A stretch of DNA of 40,620 bases from an uncultured Collinsella sp. (GTDB taxonomy: Bacteria; Actinomycetota; Coriobacteriia; Coriobacteriales; Coriobacteriaceae), in the NCBI GenBank assembly GCA_902494555.1, contig CABUTR010000015.1:1-40620 (forward strand). The letters run 5' to 3'. Positions 1-7,787 of this stretch are shown one piece after another. Below the pieces are notes generated by a model. That model was not told the origin of the DNA. It saw nothing but the letters and a program-made list of their open reading frames with translations, and ran no database searches. The position numbers and the translations under genes were made by a program. Positions within the stretch are counted from its first letter, which is position 1; each line of letters opens with the position of its first letter.

Positions 1-86
1 CGGTCCCGTTCCGAACCCGGAAGCTAAGCCCCATCGCGCCGAGAGTACTGCGGGGTCAGCCCGTGGGAGGCCAGGGCGCCGCTGAC
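1..86 (+). rRNA. rrf: 5S rRNA, 3' part
   Basis: The sequence has the conserved 5S core (CCGAACCCGGAAGCTAAGC), followed by GTACTGCGGGGTCAGCCCGT and GGGAGGCCAGG, and ends near GCCGCTGAC. The first ~30 nt of the gene lie outside the window. It is the last gene of an rRNA operon entering from the left and is followed by a strong terminator. The exact 3' end is estimated to within a few bases. Confidence 0.93.
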
Positions 87-122
87 CGGTGGACGGCACC
101 GAGCCGTACGCTTGAACTGAAG

Positions 123-155
123 AAGGGGGAGGCCTCGCGGCCTCCCCCTTTTTTT
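123..155 (+). terminator. Rho-independent terminator of the rRNA operon
   Basis: A perfect 12-bp stem (AAGGGGGAGGCC with GGCCTCCCCCTT), loop TCGC, followed by a T run, starting ~37 nt after the 5S rRNA. Confidence 0.93.
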
Positions 156-263
156 GCGTTTACGGGTTTTGTCTCACATAGTAGCTGTGTTTTATAACCC
201 TCGTTTGTCGCATCTTCTGTGAACGGGCTACAATAACTTAGTCTGTGCGATATGGAGGTGAAC

Positions 264-803
264 ATGGCTGAAGCTGGTATCGGCGTTGATATCGTCGAGA
301 TTTCCCGCATGAAATCAATTCTTGAAAAGACGCCGTCGTTTGCTCGGCGTGTGTTTACCGAAGAAGAGCGTGCGTATTGCGATGCATCATCGCGTCCCGC
401 TGCTCACTATGCGAGCCGCTTTGCCTCGCGTGAGGCGGTGCTTAAAGCTCTCGGCACGGGTTTTAGTCAAGGCGTGGGTCGCAAGGATGTTTCGGTAACG
501 CGTGATAAACTCGGCAAACCGAAGGCTCTGCTTTCTGGTCGTGCTCTCGAAATCGCCCAGGATTTGGGTGTTGTCGAGGTCGCTCTTTCTATTACTCTTA
601 CGGGTGACTTGGCTGTCGCTAATGCCATTGCAATCACCGAGGATGCTCGACCTAAGCCTAAGGAAGAAATAGTGAGCAACAAGAAACGCGTTGCGCAGAC
701 ATTTAAAGAGGCTCGCTCTGTTTTAGATGAGCTTGAGCAGCTGCAGAATTCAGCATTGACGGAGCACCTGGGCGATGCTTCGCAAGATACGCTAGGAGCA
801 TAG
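264..803 (+). CDS. acpS: Holo-[acyl-carrier-protein] synthase with C-terminal extension
   Basis: Transfers the 4'-phosphopantetheine group of CoA to a serine of apo-ACP, activating it for fatty acid synthesis in the cytoplasm. The N-terminal GIGVDIVEISRM contains the Mg-binding Asp, and SREAVLKALGTG contains the second metal-binding Glu and the Lys of the family. The ATG at 264 is preferred over an in-frame ATG at 252 because GGAGGTG (255-261) then serves as ribosome binding site; the upstream ATG would overlap it. The family domain ends near residue 125. The remaining ~54 residues are charged and helical-looking (RVAQTFKEARSVLDELEQLQ) and are not part of a normal ~120-residue AcpS. The stop abuts the next start, so it is translationally coupled to the NAD(P)HX repair gene. 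Confidence 0.92.
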   Translation: MAEAGIGVDIVEISRMKSILEKTPSFARRVFTEEERAYCDASSRPAAHYASRFASREAVLKALGTGFSQGVGRKDVSVTRDKLGKPKALLSGRALEIAQDLGVVEVALSITLTGDLAVANAIAITEDARPKPKEEIVSNKKRVAQTFKEARSVLDELEQLQNSALTEHLGDASQDTLGA

Positions 804-2420
804 ATGAAACCGGTTTTGAGTACCGAAGAAGTCGTTCGTCTCGAGGATATCATCGAACGCGAAGGGACTTCGAAGGCCGAGCTTATGGAGCTAGCGGGCG
901 AGTTTGCCGCCAACGAGGTCTTGAAGCTCAATCCCGATCGAGTTCTCGTTCTGGTCGGTTTTGGTAATAACGGCGGCGACGGCTGGGTTGCCGCCGATAT
1001 CCTGAGCCATAAGGGTGTGGACGTTGATATCGTTTCTCCGGTTGAGCCGGATGAGATTCCTGCTGCTCTGGCACGTCATGTTGCTCGCCGTACTGCCGGC
1101 CGCGATGTGCACGTTTGCGTCGGCCCCTCGCGTGACGAACTCGAGGTTTTGATCGATAAGGCGGATGTTGTTGTCGATGCCATTTTTGGTACCGGTTTCC
1201 ACGGGAATCTGCGTGCGCCGTTCTCCATTTGGATTCCTACGGTCAATGAATGCGCCGATTGTGTCGTATCCATTGATGTCCCCTCGGGCCTGAATGCCGA
1301 GACGGGCGTTGTTGATGACGACTGCATTCGTGCCGAGCGCACGGTGACGATGATTGCGCCCAAGATTGGTCTGTATAGCGCTGATGGCCCTGAGTATGCT
1401 GGTGATTTGATCTGCGGCAATCTTTACGACCGTCTTGACGAGGTCATCGATGATGTCGACCACGCCGCCGAGATTGTCGAGCCCGGTGACTTAGTTGATT
1501 ACTTTGCTCCGCTACCATCGAATATCGATAAGTATTCCCGTGGCTCTGTGCTTATTGTCGCTGGATCTGCGCAATATCCTGGTGCTGCCATTATGGCGGC
1601 CAAGTCTGCAGCTCGCGCGGGTGCTGGTTACGTGGCAGTCGCGGCTCCTGACGCCTGTGCCAATCTCATTCGCATGGCACTTCCTTCGATTCCGGTCTTT
1701 GCTATTCCGTCTGATTCGCGCGGCTCCTTTGGCGCCGCTGCGCGCATGACGGTGTGCGAGATCGCAAAGAAGTACAGCTGCGTGCTGTGCGGTCCCGGTA
1801 TGACGACGTCTGCCGGCGCTATGCAGGTGGTTTCGGGCTTGCTCGAGCTTGATGTACCGCTTATCTTGGACGCCGATGCACTCAACTGCCTTGCTAAGAT
1901 TGCCATTGACGGTATTGATAGTAACCCCGAGATGTATCGTCGCGAGCAGCCGTTGGTTATGACGCCGCACTATCGTGAGCTTTCGCGTCTGGTTGCCGGT
2001 GACGAGGTGAACGACCTTGGTACCGCGATTGCAGCCGCGCAGAAGGTTGTCTGGGCTGCAGGCTCCGACAATCTGGTGGTCATTGCCAAGGGGCCGACGA
2101 CGGCTATCTGTGGCGTTGAGCGTGTGCTGCTGCCGCTCTCGGGTCCGGCTTCTCTGGCAACTGCCGGTTCGGGTGATGTTCTCGCGGGTATTTTGGCCGG
2201 CACGCTTGCCACCATGCGCGACGAGATGGATCGTTGGGAGTTGCTGTATTCGTACGCCGTCGCACTTCACAGCTATGCCGGTTTTGCCGCGGCGACGGAG
2301 TATGGTGAGAAGAGCGTTATCGCGACCGATCTTATCGACTTGATCGGTCCTGCCATGGAACTGGCGGCAAAGGATGCGCTCGAAGATCTGGGAATCATGG
2401 ACGAAGGGTCGGATGACTAA
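804..2420 (+). CDS. nnr: Bifunctional NAD(P)H-hydrate epimerase / ADP-dependent NAD(P)H-hydrate dehydratase
   Basis: Repairs NAD(P)HX, the damaged hydrate of NAD(P)H. The N-terminal YjeF_N domain (about residues 1-215) epimerises R- and S-NAD(P)HX; NNGGDGW near residue 54 is its signature. The C-terminal ribokinase-like domain (about 230-525) dehydrates S-NAD(P)HX using ADP; GSGDVLAGILAG near residue 455 is the nucleotide-binding motif, and GPGM and DADALN are also present. At 538 aa it is a normal length for the fused form. The ATG directly follows the acpS stop with no spacer, and alr starts 3 nt after its stop, so acpS-nnr-alr is probably one transcript. This acpS/nnr/alr order is common in Gram-positive bacteria. 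Confidence 0.95.
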   Translation: MKPVLSTEEVVRLEDIIEREGTSKAELMELAGEFAANEVLKLNPDRVLVLVGFGNNGGDGWVAADILSHKGVDVDIVSPVEPDEIPAALARHVARRTAGRDVHVCVGPSRDELEVLIDKADVVVDAIFGTGFHGNLRAPFSIWIPTVNECADCVVSIDVPSGLNAETGVVDDDCIRAERTVTMIAPKIGLYSADGPEYAGDLICGNLYDRLDEVIDDVDHAAEIVEPGDLVDYFAPLPSNIDKYSRGSVLIVAGSAQYPGAAIMAAKSAARAGAGYVAVAAPDACANLIRMALPSIPVFAIPSDSRGSFGAAARMTVCEIAKKYSCVLCGPGMTTSAGAMQVVSGLLELDVPLILDADALNCLAKIAIDGIDSNPEMYRREQPLVMTPHYRELSRLVAGDEVNDLGTAIAAAQKVVWAAGSDNLVVIAKGPTTAICGVERVLLPLSGPASLATAGSGDVLAGILAGTLATMRDEMDRWELLYSYAVALHSYAGFAAATEYGEKSVIATDLIDLIGPAMELAAKDALEDLGIMDEGSDD

Positions 2421-2422
2421 TC

Positions 2423-3568
2423 ATGAATAAAGCCGATTTGACGCGCTGGTCCTGGGTCGAGATCGACCGCGGGGCGCTCCGTCGCAACACGAGGGCCTAT
2501 AAGAACTTGCTGAATCCACGTCAGCGCCTGTGCTGCGTGGTCAAGGCCGATGCTTATGGTCATGGAGCTGTTGAGTGCGCCAAGATCATGTATTCGGCCG
2601 GTGCCGACATGTTTGCCGTGGCGACGGTTAACGAGGGCGTTGAGCTCCGACAGGGCGGGATTACGAAACCCATCCTCATCCTAAGCGAGCCGCCTATCGA
2701 GGCCATTCCGACGTTGCTCGAGTTTGATATCATGCCCTCGGTCTATACGTCTGACTTTGCTCTTGCGTATGGCGAATGTGCCGTCGCGGCGGGCAAAGTG
2801 GGCAAGTATCATCTCGCCATCGAGACGGGCATGAATCGTATCGGCGTTCACTACACGCAGGTGCTCGACTTTGTACGCGGCATCAGTTTCCATCGCGGTA
2901 TTCAGTGCGACGGCGTATTTACGCACTTCGCCACGGCCGATGAACCTTCGGGCTGGGACTACAAGCTGCAGTGTCAGCGCTTTACCGAGGCCGTTCAGGC
3001 CATTAAGGATGCGGGTTTTGAGTGCGGTATCGTGCACTGCGCCAACACGCCGTCCTCGATGCTCGACCCCTCGATGCATTTTGATATGATCCGCGCCGGC
3101 GTTGGCTTGTATGGCATGCAGCCGTGCGAGCTGAGTGGCCGCGTGATGCAGCTTGATCCCGTCATGAGCGTCCACGCGCGTGTGACGCGCGTGGCGCATC
3201 CTGCGATGGGCGAGGGCGTGGGCTACGGCTTTACCTACCGCGTACCGCGCACGCGCGTTCAGATCTGCACCCTTCCGATCGGTTATGCCGATGGCCTTTC
3301 GCGTACGCTTTCCAATCGTATGGACGTGCTGTATCGCGGCGAGCGTGTGCGTCAGGTGGGCAATATCTGCATGGACCAGTTTATGGTCGCCATTCAGTCC
3401 AACCCGGCGCATGAGATTCCCGAGGCCGAGTATGGTGACGAGATGATCATTGTCGGCCGCAATGGAGATGCCGAGATTACCATGGACGAGATGGCGCGCC
3501 TACGCGGCACGATTAATTACGAGGTCGCTTGCGGCTTTGGTATGCGTCTCGACAAGGTCTACGTGTAG
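2423..3568 (+). CDS. alr: Alanine racemase
   Basis: A PLP enzyme that interconverts L- and D-alanine to supply D-Ala for peptidoglycan. VVKADAYGHG near residue 40 carries the PLP-binding lysine. GYGFTYR near 267 is in the C-terminal beta domain and includes the catalytic tyrosine. GNICMDQFMV near 313 is the second conserved signature. It is full length at 381 aa. The start follows the upstream stop by 2 nt, within a dense operon. The stop codon overlaps the ribosome binding site (TAGGAG) of the next gene. Confidence 0.96.
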   Translation: MNKADLTRWSWVEIDRGALRRNTRAYKNLLNPRQRLCCVVKADAYGHGAVECAKIMYSAGADMFAVATVNEGVELRQGGITKPILILSEPPIEAIPTLLEFDIMPSVYTSDFALAYGECAVAAGKVGKYHLAIETGMNRIGVHYTQVLDFVRGISFHRGIQCDGVFTHFATADEPSGWDYKLQCQRFTEAVQAIKDAGFECGIVHCANTPSSMLDPSMHFDMIRAGVGLYGMQPCELSGRVMQLDPVMSVHARVTRVAHPAMGEGVGYGFTYRVPRTRVQICTLPIGYADGLSRTLSNRMDVLYRGERVRQVGNICMDQFMVAIQSNPAHEIPEAEYGDEMIIVGRNGDAEITMDEMARLRGTINYEVACGFGMRLDKVYV

Positions 3569-3576
3569 GAGTCGCT

Positions 3577-4197
3577 ATGGGCGTCATGCACATCCCCGGC
3601 CATAGCCATCAGGCGCCGCGTGAGGTCGCACTCGAGGAGATCGAGGCCGTTCTGGGCGATTGTCACCTTTGCCAGCTTTACCAGTCGCGCCATAACATCG
3701 TGTTTGGCGTGGGAAACCCCCACGCTCGCGTGATGTTTATTGGCGAGGCGCCGGGCCGCAATGAGGATTTGCAGGGCGAGCCCTTTGTGGGGGCGGCAGG
3801 CGAGGACCTCAACGGCATTTTGTCGCTGGCGGGGCTCAAACGCGAAGACGTCTACATTGCCAACGTGCTTAAGTGCCGCCCGCCGGGAAACCGCAATCCG
3901 CGTCCCGAGGAAGTGCTGGCTTGCTCGCCGTTTTTGCGTGAGCAGATTCGAAGCATCTGGCCCGATATTATTGTGACGCTCGGCAACCCCGCGACGCACT
4001 TTGTGCTAAAGACCGAGATTGGCATTACTAAGCTGCGCGGCAGGTTCCACCAGATGGGGCATTTTGTGGTAATGCCCACGTTCCATCCGGCAGCAGCGCT
4101 GCGCAATCCGGCGTGGCAGGAGTTGCTGGAGGAAGACTTTAAGATGCTGGGTGACTATCTGGAGCGACATCCCGCGCCAGAGGACGCCTCGGAATAA
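3577..4197 (+). CDS. Family 4 uracil-DNA glycosylase (4Fe-4S)
   Basis: Removes uracil from DNA at the start of base-excision repair. The start is set at the ATG at 3577, preceded by TAGGAG; an upstream in-frame start at 3529 would lie inside alr. GEAPGRNEDLQGEPFVG is the family 4/5 active-site motif, and PTFHPAAALRNP is the C-terminal HP-containing motif. Four cysteines fit a 4Fe-4S cluster: CHLC near residues 28-31, then Cys near 98 (LKCRPP) and near 114 (LACSPF). It has 206 aa. The same protein class was often annotated as 'phage DNA polymerase-related'; the motifs favour UDG. Confidence 0.9.
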   Translation: MGVMHIPGHSHQAPREVALEEIEAVLGDCHLCQLYQSRHNIVFGVGNPHARVMFIGEAPGRNEDLQGEPFVGAAGEDLNGILSLAGLKREDVYIANVLKCRPPGNRNPRPEEVLACSPFLREQIRSIWPDIIVTLGNPATHFVLKTEIGITKLRGRFHQMGHFVVMPTFHPAAALRNPAWQELLEEDFKMLGDYLERHPAPEDASE

Positions 4198-4209
4198 TAA
4201 GGAGCATAT

Positions 4210-4716
4210 ATGTCCCTGGAGCGCCTGGGGGTAGGTACTTACAAAACGACTTGCGCTGCCGATACGGAGTACTTTGGCGAGCTAATTGCACCGTGCCTTG
4301 AGGACGGCGACGTGCTCATCCTGACCGGTGGCCTGGGAGTGGGCAAAACTCACTTTACCAAGGGCGTCTCGCGCGGGCTGGGCGATGGGCATATGGTTAC
4401 GAGCCCTACGTTCGCGCTCATGGCCGTTCACGATCAAGGTCGTATTCCGCTGTTTCACTTTGATCTATACCGCCTGGAGCATGCCTACGAGCTCGAGGAT
4501 ACGGGCATTTTCGATGTGCTGGGCTATGAGGGTGCTTGCCTGCTGGAATGGGGCGAACAATTCCAGGACGAGCTGACGGATGAGTATCTTTCGGTGACGC
4601 TCAAGCGTGATGAGGGCGACAGCGATGTGCGAACGATAACGCTTGAGGCGCACGGTGACCGCGCAATGGAGCTTTCCCATTTGATTGATAAGGCTGTACA
4701 AGATGAGCTTGCATAA
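4210..4716 (+). CDS. tsaE: tRNA t6A biosynthesis ATPase TsaE
   Basis: ATPase of the threonylcarbamoyladenosine (t6A37) tRNA modification complex, working with TsaB and TsaD. GGLGVGKTHFTKG near residues 40-52 is the Walker A loop, SPTFALM follows as switch I, and FHFDLYRL is the Walker B-like strand. It has 168 aa, a normal length. The ribosome binding site is AAGGAGCAT before the ATG. It overlaps the following tsaB-rimI-tsaD gene by 14 nt, so all functions of the TsaBDE complex are translated from adjacent frames. Confidence 0.95.
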   Translation: MSLERLGVGTYKTTCAADTEYFGELIAPCLEDGDVLILTGGLGVGKTHFTKGVSRGLGDGHMVTSPTFALMAVHDQGRIPLFHFDLYRLEHAYELEDTGIFDVLGYEGACLLEWGEQFQDELTDEYLSVTLKRDEGDSDVRTITLEAHGDRAMELSHLIDKAVQDELA

Positions 4717-7087
4717 CGACAACGCGCTGGTGGTGGCGCTCGATACCTCGACCGACATGCTTGCCTGCGCGGCAAGCTGGATTGATGGGCAGACGGGCGA
4801 GACGAAGCTCGTGAGTGGCGACCACATGTGTCGCCGTCACGCCAACGTTGAGCTCGTGAATACCGTTGATGGCGTGCTGGCTCAAGCCGGTCTGGATCGC
4901 AGCGATGTTGGTTGCTATGTGGTCGGCCGCGGCCCGGGGTCCTTTACGGGTGTGCGCATCGGCATCTCCACTGCCAAGGGCCTCGCGCGTGGTGCCAATG
5001 TTCCGCTGCTGGGCGTGTCGACGCTCGACGCTTACGCTTGGACGGCGTGGAAGGCTGGCGTGCGCGGCAAGCTTGGTATCTTGGCCGATGCTATGCGCGG
5101 TGAGGTATATCCGGCGCTGTATATGCTGGTCGATGAGGGTCCCGAGCGTCAATTTGAGCGCGAACACGTGGTCAAGGCCGCCGTGGCGCTCGATGAGTGG
5201 CGCCGAGCAGCGGACTGGGACCAGGTTCAGCTGACCGGTGACGGTCTCGTGCGCTATGGCAAGCTGCTGGGTGAGGACGAGACCGCCCGCTGCGTGGAGC
5301 GCGACCTGTGGTGGCCTTCGGGCGAGGGCTTGCTGCTCGCGCACGCTGCGGGTGACGGCGATCCGGCCCGCGTCCTGCCGATTTACACGCGCCTTTCGGA
5401 TGCCGAGGAAAACGAGCGCAAGCGTCTTGGTCTTGCCGAGAGTGCGCAGAGCGAAATTACGGGCGTTGCCGATGAGCTCGCCGGTCGTCATCTGCAGTTC
5501 CGTCCCATGGGCGCGGCGGATGCCGAGGGCGCGAGCGCGCTGGAGGCTACTTGCTTTGAAGGTGCCGGACACGAGGCGTGGACGCCGGGCATGTTCCTGT
5601 CCGAACTGGGCGAGGACGTCGCTGCGCCGCGTAGTTGGTGGGTAGCACACGACGACGGCAAGCTGCTGGGCCTTGCCGGCGGTATGGTCGTGGACGGTGA
5701 TGTGCAGATTCTGGATGTCGCCGTCGACCCGGCACATCGCCGTGAGGGCATTGCCCGCAAGCTGCTGTCGCATGTGAGCTATGATGCCCAGATGCTCGGC
5801 TGCACCACGGCTTCGCTCGAGGTCGAGGACGGCAACGAGGGAGCGATCGCGCTTTATAACGCTCTGGGCTTTACCGAGGCAGGACGGCGCCGCGGCTACT
5901 ATGGTGCCGGCAAGGATGCCATCGTCATGACAGCTCCGCTGCCCCTGGTGCTTCCGGTCGACAATGCTTCGCCCGAGCCGACGGCGGCAGAGCAGCGCGT
6001 ATGGCCGCTGCCTGCGCCTGGGCGCTCCGAGGGGGAGCGTGCCGAAATTGAACGCCGCCGCCTAGTGCTCGCTATCGAGAGTTCCTGCGACGAGACGGCC
6101 GTGGCGATTATCGATGCGGATGGCAATATGCTGGCCAACCAGGTGTCGACACAGATTGATTTTCACGCCCGCTTTGGCGGCGTGGTGCCCGAGATCGCCT
6201 CGCGCAAACACGTTGAGGTGATTGTGAGTGTCGTGGATGCGGCGCTCGAGGATGCCGCAGTATCGCTTGGTCTTGAGGGTGGAGCCATTGCTCCCAGCGA
6301 GCTTGCCGCCGTGGGCGTGACACAGGGTCCGGGCCTGGTGGGCGCCCTCGTGGTGGGCGTTGCCTTTGCCAAAGGCTTTGCCTACGCTGCCGGTAAGCCG
6401 CTCGTATGCGTCAACCATCTGGAGGGGCACCTGTTTGCCAACTTGCTGGCGCAGCCCGACCTCAAGCCGCCGTTCATCTTCACGCTTGTCTCGGGCGGGC
6501 ACACCATGCTCGTGCACGTGAAGGCATGGGGCGACTACGAGGTGCTTGGTGAGACACTCGACGATGCTGTGGGCGAGGCCTTCGACAAGGTAGCCAAGGC
6601 GTTGGGTCTGGGCTATCCCGGTGGCCCCATCATTTCCAAGCTGGCCGAGACGGGCAACCCCAAGGCGATCGATTTCCCCCGTGCGCTTAACAGCAGGGGA
6701 GACTATCGTTTCTCGCTTTCGGGTCTCAAGACGGCGGTGACGCTCTACATCGAGCAGGAGACCAAGGCCGGGCGCACGATTCACCTGCCCGATCTGGCGG
6801 CTTCGTTTGAGGCAGCTGTCTTTGACGTGCAGTACAAGAAGGCCAAAAACGCACTGCACGCTACCGGATGCAAGGAATACTGCATCGGTGGCGGCGTCTC
6901 GGCCAACCCGCATCTGCGTGAGATGATGATCAAGAAGCTTGGGCGTCAGGGGATCCGCGTAACGGTGCCGCCCTTGTCTGCCTGTACCGATAACGCAGCC
7001 ATGATCGCGGAGGTCGCCCGCCGTAAATTCGACCGAGGAGAAATCTCGCCGTTCGACGTCGATGCCGATCCGAACATGACGCTGTAG
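4703..7087 (+). CDS. tsaB-rimI-tsaD: Fusion protein TsaB-RimI-TsaD
   Basis: A single 794-aa polypeptide joins three normally separate proteins. Residues ~8-235 are TsaB (VALDTSTDMLACAA; GRGPGSFTGVRIG). Residues ~263-410 are a GNAT acetyltransferase of the RimI type (VAVDPAHRREGIARKLL; LEVEDGNEGAIALYNALGF), which acetylates the N-terminus of ribosomal protein S18. Residues ~450-794 are TsaD, the catalytic threonylcarbamoyl transferase (LAIESSCDETAVAI; metal-binding HLEGHLFAN near 571; SGGHT near 596). The ATG at 4703 overlaps the tsaE stop; a TTG at 4685 is possible but gives extra residues without family support. Fusion should enforce a 1:1 TsaB:TsaD ratio. No frameshift is seen across the junctions. 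Confidence 0.95.
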   Translation: MSLHNDNALVVALDTSTDMLACAASWIDGQTGETKLVSGDHMCRRHANVELVNTVDGVLAQAGLDRSDVGCYVVGRGPGSFTGVRIGISTAKGLARGANVPLLGVSTLDAYAWTAWKAGVRGKLGILADAMRGEVYPALYMLVDEGPERQFEREHVVKAAVALDEWRRAADWDQVQLTGDGLVRYGKLLGEDETARCVERDLWWPSGEGLLLAHAAGDGDPARVLPIYTRLSDAEENERKRLGLAESAQSEITGVADELAGRHLQFRPMGAADAEGASALEATCFEGAGHEAWTPGMFLSELGEDVAAPRSWWVAHDDGKLLGLAGGMVVDGDVQILDVAVDPAHRREGIARKLLSHVSYDAQMLGCTTASLEVEDGNEGAIALYNALGFTEAGRRRGYYGAGKDAIVMTAPLPLVLPVDNASPEPTAAEQRVWPLPAPGRSEGERAEIERRRLVLAIESSCDETAVAIIDADGNMLANQVSTQIDFHARFGGVVPEIASRKHVEVIVSVVDAALEDAAVSLGLEGGAIAPSELAAVGVTQGPGLVGALVVGVAFAKGFAYAAGKPLVCVNHLEGHLFANLLAQPDLKPPFIFTLVSGGHTMLVHVKAWGDYEVLGETLDDAVGEAFDKVAKALGLGYPGGPIISKLAETGNPKAIDFPRALNSRGDYRFSLSGLKTAVTLYIEQETKAGRTIHLPDLAASFEAAVFDVQYKKAKNALHATGCKEYCIGGGVSANPHLREMMIKKLGRQGIRVTVPPLSACTDNAAMIAEVARRKFDRGEISPFDVDADPNMTL

Positions 7088-7099
7088 TCGTACGGGTGC

Positions 7100-7256
7100 G
7101 GTCCCCGGCGCTGCCCGGGCGCCAACGGCCGCATATGAACTTTCCTGCTCTACAGTCCTGCTCACGACGGAGGCCACATTAAGTGGCCTCCTGTTCGTGC
7201 GGAACTCGCGATAAAGTTCATATGCGGCCGTTGGCGCCCGGGCAGCGCCGGGGACC
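7100..7256 (+). repeat. Foldback element copy 1 (conserved 75-nt core, unique 41-bp arms)
   Basis: A perfect 41-bp inverted repeat (7100-7140 with 7216-7256) encloses a 75-nt core (7141-7215). The core begins TTTCCTGCTCTACAGTCCTG, contains an inner hairpin (GGAGGCCAC, loop ATTAA, GTGGCCTCC) and ends GGAACTCGCGATAAA. TTT and AAA at the core edges would extend the stem by 3 bp. The same core occurs at 12093-12167 (identical) and 30429-30503 (diverged), but the arms there are unrelated. It starts 12 nt after the tsaD stop. Confidence 0.93.
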
Positions 7257-7364
7257 TTTCTGTATTGATATAGCTTCTGAGCTGGTTTGGCGTCGACAAC
7301 GTCCAGCAAGGTTAACAAGCCAGTGTCGAATTTCCGGCGTTCTTTAGCTGAAAGAAAAAGTTGG

Positions 7365-7387
7365 TGTGCGGAGCTTTGCTCCGCACA
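7365..7387 (+). terminator. Short hairpin, possible weak terminator
   Basis: A perfect 10-bp stem TGTGCGGAGC / GCTCCGCACA with a TTT loop, followed only by TTT. It could end the tsaD transcript beyond the foldback element. The rest of 7257-7510 shows no convincing gene. Confidence 0.4.
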
Positions 7388-7517
7388 TTTGGGATGGGAG
7401 CCCCCGCGGCCCTCAGGGTCATCTCTCATGCAAAAACTGTCGTGGGGTAAAGTCCGAGGTCAGTGGCCTTTTATACCGAGAAATTCAAAAAAGTTGAAAA
7501 TTCATTACATATTTGCG

Positions 7518-7546
7518 TTGACTTTAGGTAACTAAAGTTTCATACT
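7518..7546 (+). promoter_or_regulatory. Sigma-70-type promoter of the cstA leader
   Basis: TTGACT (7518-7523), a 17-nt spacer and CATACT (7541-7546), in a locally AT-rich stretch. Transcription would start near 7553, giving an untranslated leader of about 235 nt before cstA. Confidence 0.7.
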
Positions 7547-7617
7547 CCTTTTCAACCACTGGGGGATGTGAACACGCACGGATCGTTCACATCATGATTG
7601 AAGAGGATTTCTTAGAC

Positions 7618-7662
7618 ATGTTCACGCATCAGCTAAACATTATCAGCGTAGTAATTATCTGA
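7618..7662 (+). CDS. Candidate 14-aa leader peptide MFTHQLNIISVVII
   Basis: A tiny reading frame with ribosome binding site AAGAGGA (7601-7607), ATG at 7618 and TGA at 7660-7662. Seven of its last eight residues are Ile or Val (IISVVII with one Ser), the kind of codon cluster found in branched-chain amino acid attenuator leaders. It lies between a good promoter and a strong terminator upstream of cstA. Its 5' part and its stop codon form the two arms of a hairpin (CGCATCAG 7625-7632 with CTGATGCG 7659-7666), so ribosome position would alter folding. It is too short for homology to be useful. Confidence 0.6.
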   Translation: MFTHQLNIISVVII

Positions 7663-7701
7663 TGCGGGTTAGCACATACAGCTAGCCCGTACGATAACGG
7701 G
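7625..7701 (+). promoter_or_regulatory. Alternative hairpins in the cstA leader RNA
   Basis: Three mutually exclusive pairings are visible. 7625-7632 pairs with 7659-7666. 7665-7673 (CGGGTTAGC) pairs with 7681-7689 (GCTAGCCCG, one G-U). 7685-7690 (GCCCGT) pairs with 7696-7701 (ACGGGC). Such overlap is typical of attenuation. I do not see an obvious antiterminator arm that disrupts the terminator at 7715-7752. Confidence 0.5.
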
Positions 7702-7714
7702 CGGCTGATGAAGA

Positions 7715-7752
7715 TGAGGGCCGTCGAGCGCAACCGACGGCCCTCATTTTTT
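7715..7752 (+). terminator. Attenuator-like terminator before cstA
   Basis: A perfect 11-12 bp stem TGAGGGCCGTCG / CGACGGCCCTCA with loop AGCGCAAC, then TTTTTT. It ends 35 nt before the cstA start and downstream of the leader promoter, so it would stop cstA transcription unless read through. Confidence 0.85.
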
Positions 7753-7787
7753 ATGTCTAGGAAGTTCTTTTTAGAGGAGGAAATGTA

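Noticed and set aside
7100..7256. Foldback element as a simple rho-independent terminator
   Set aside because: Stems of 28-41 bp around a conserved 75-nt core, mostly without a following T run, do not fit a terminator, although they may still affect transcript ends.
7287..7535. 82-residue open frame between tsaD and cstA
   Set aside because: No ribosome binding site, composition unlike neighbouring genes, and it runs over a hairpin and into the cstA promoter.
7553..7787. T-box or metabolite riboswitch before cstA
   Set aside because: I do not find the T-box sequence block or a known aptamer core; the short Ile/Val frame explains the layout better.
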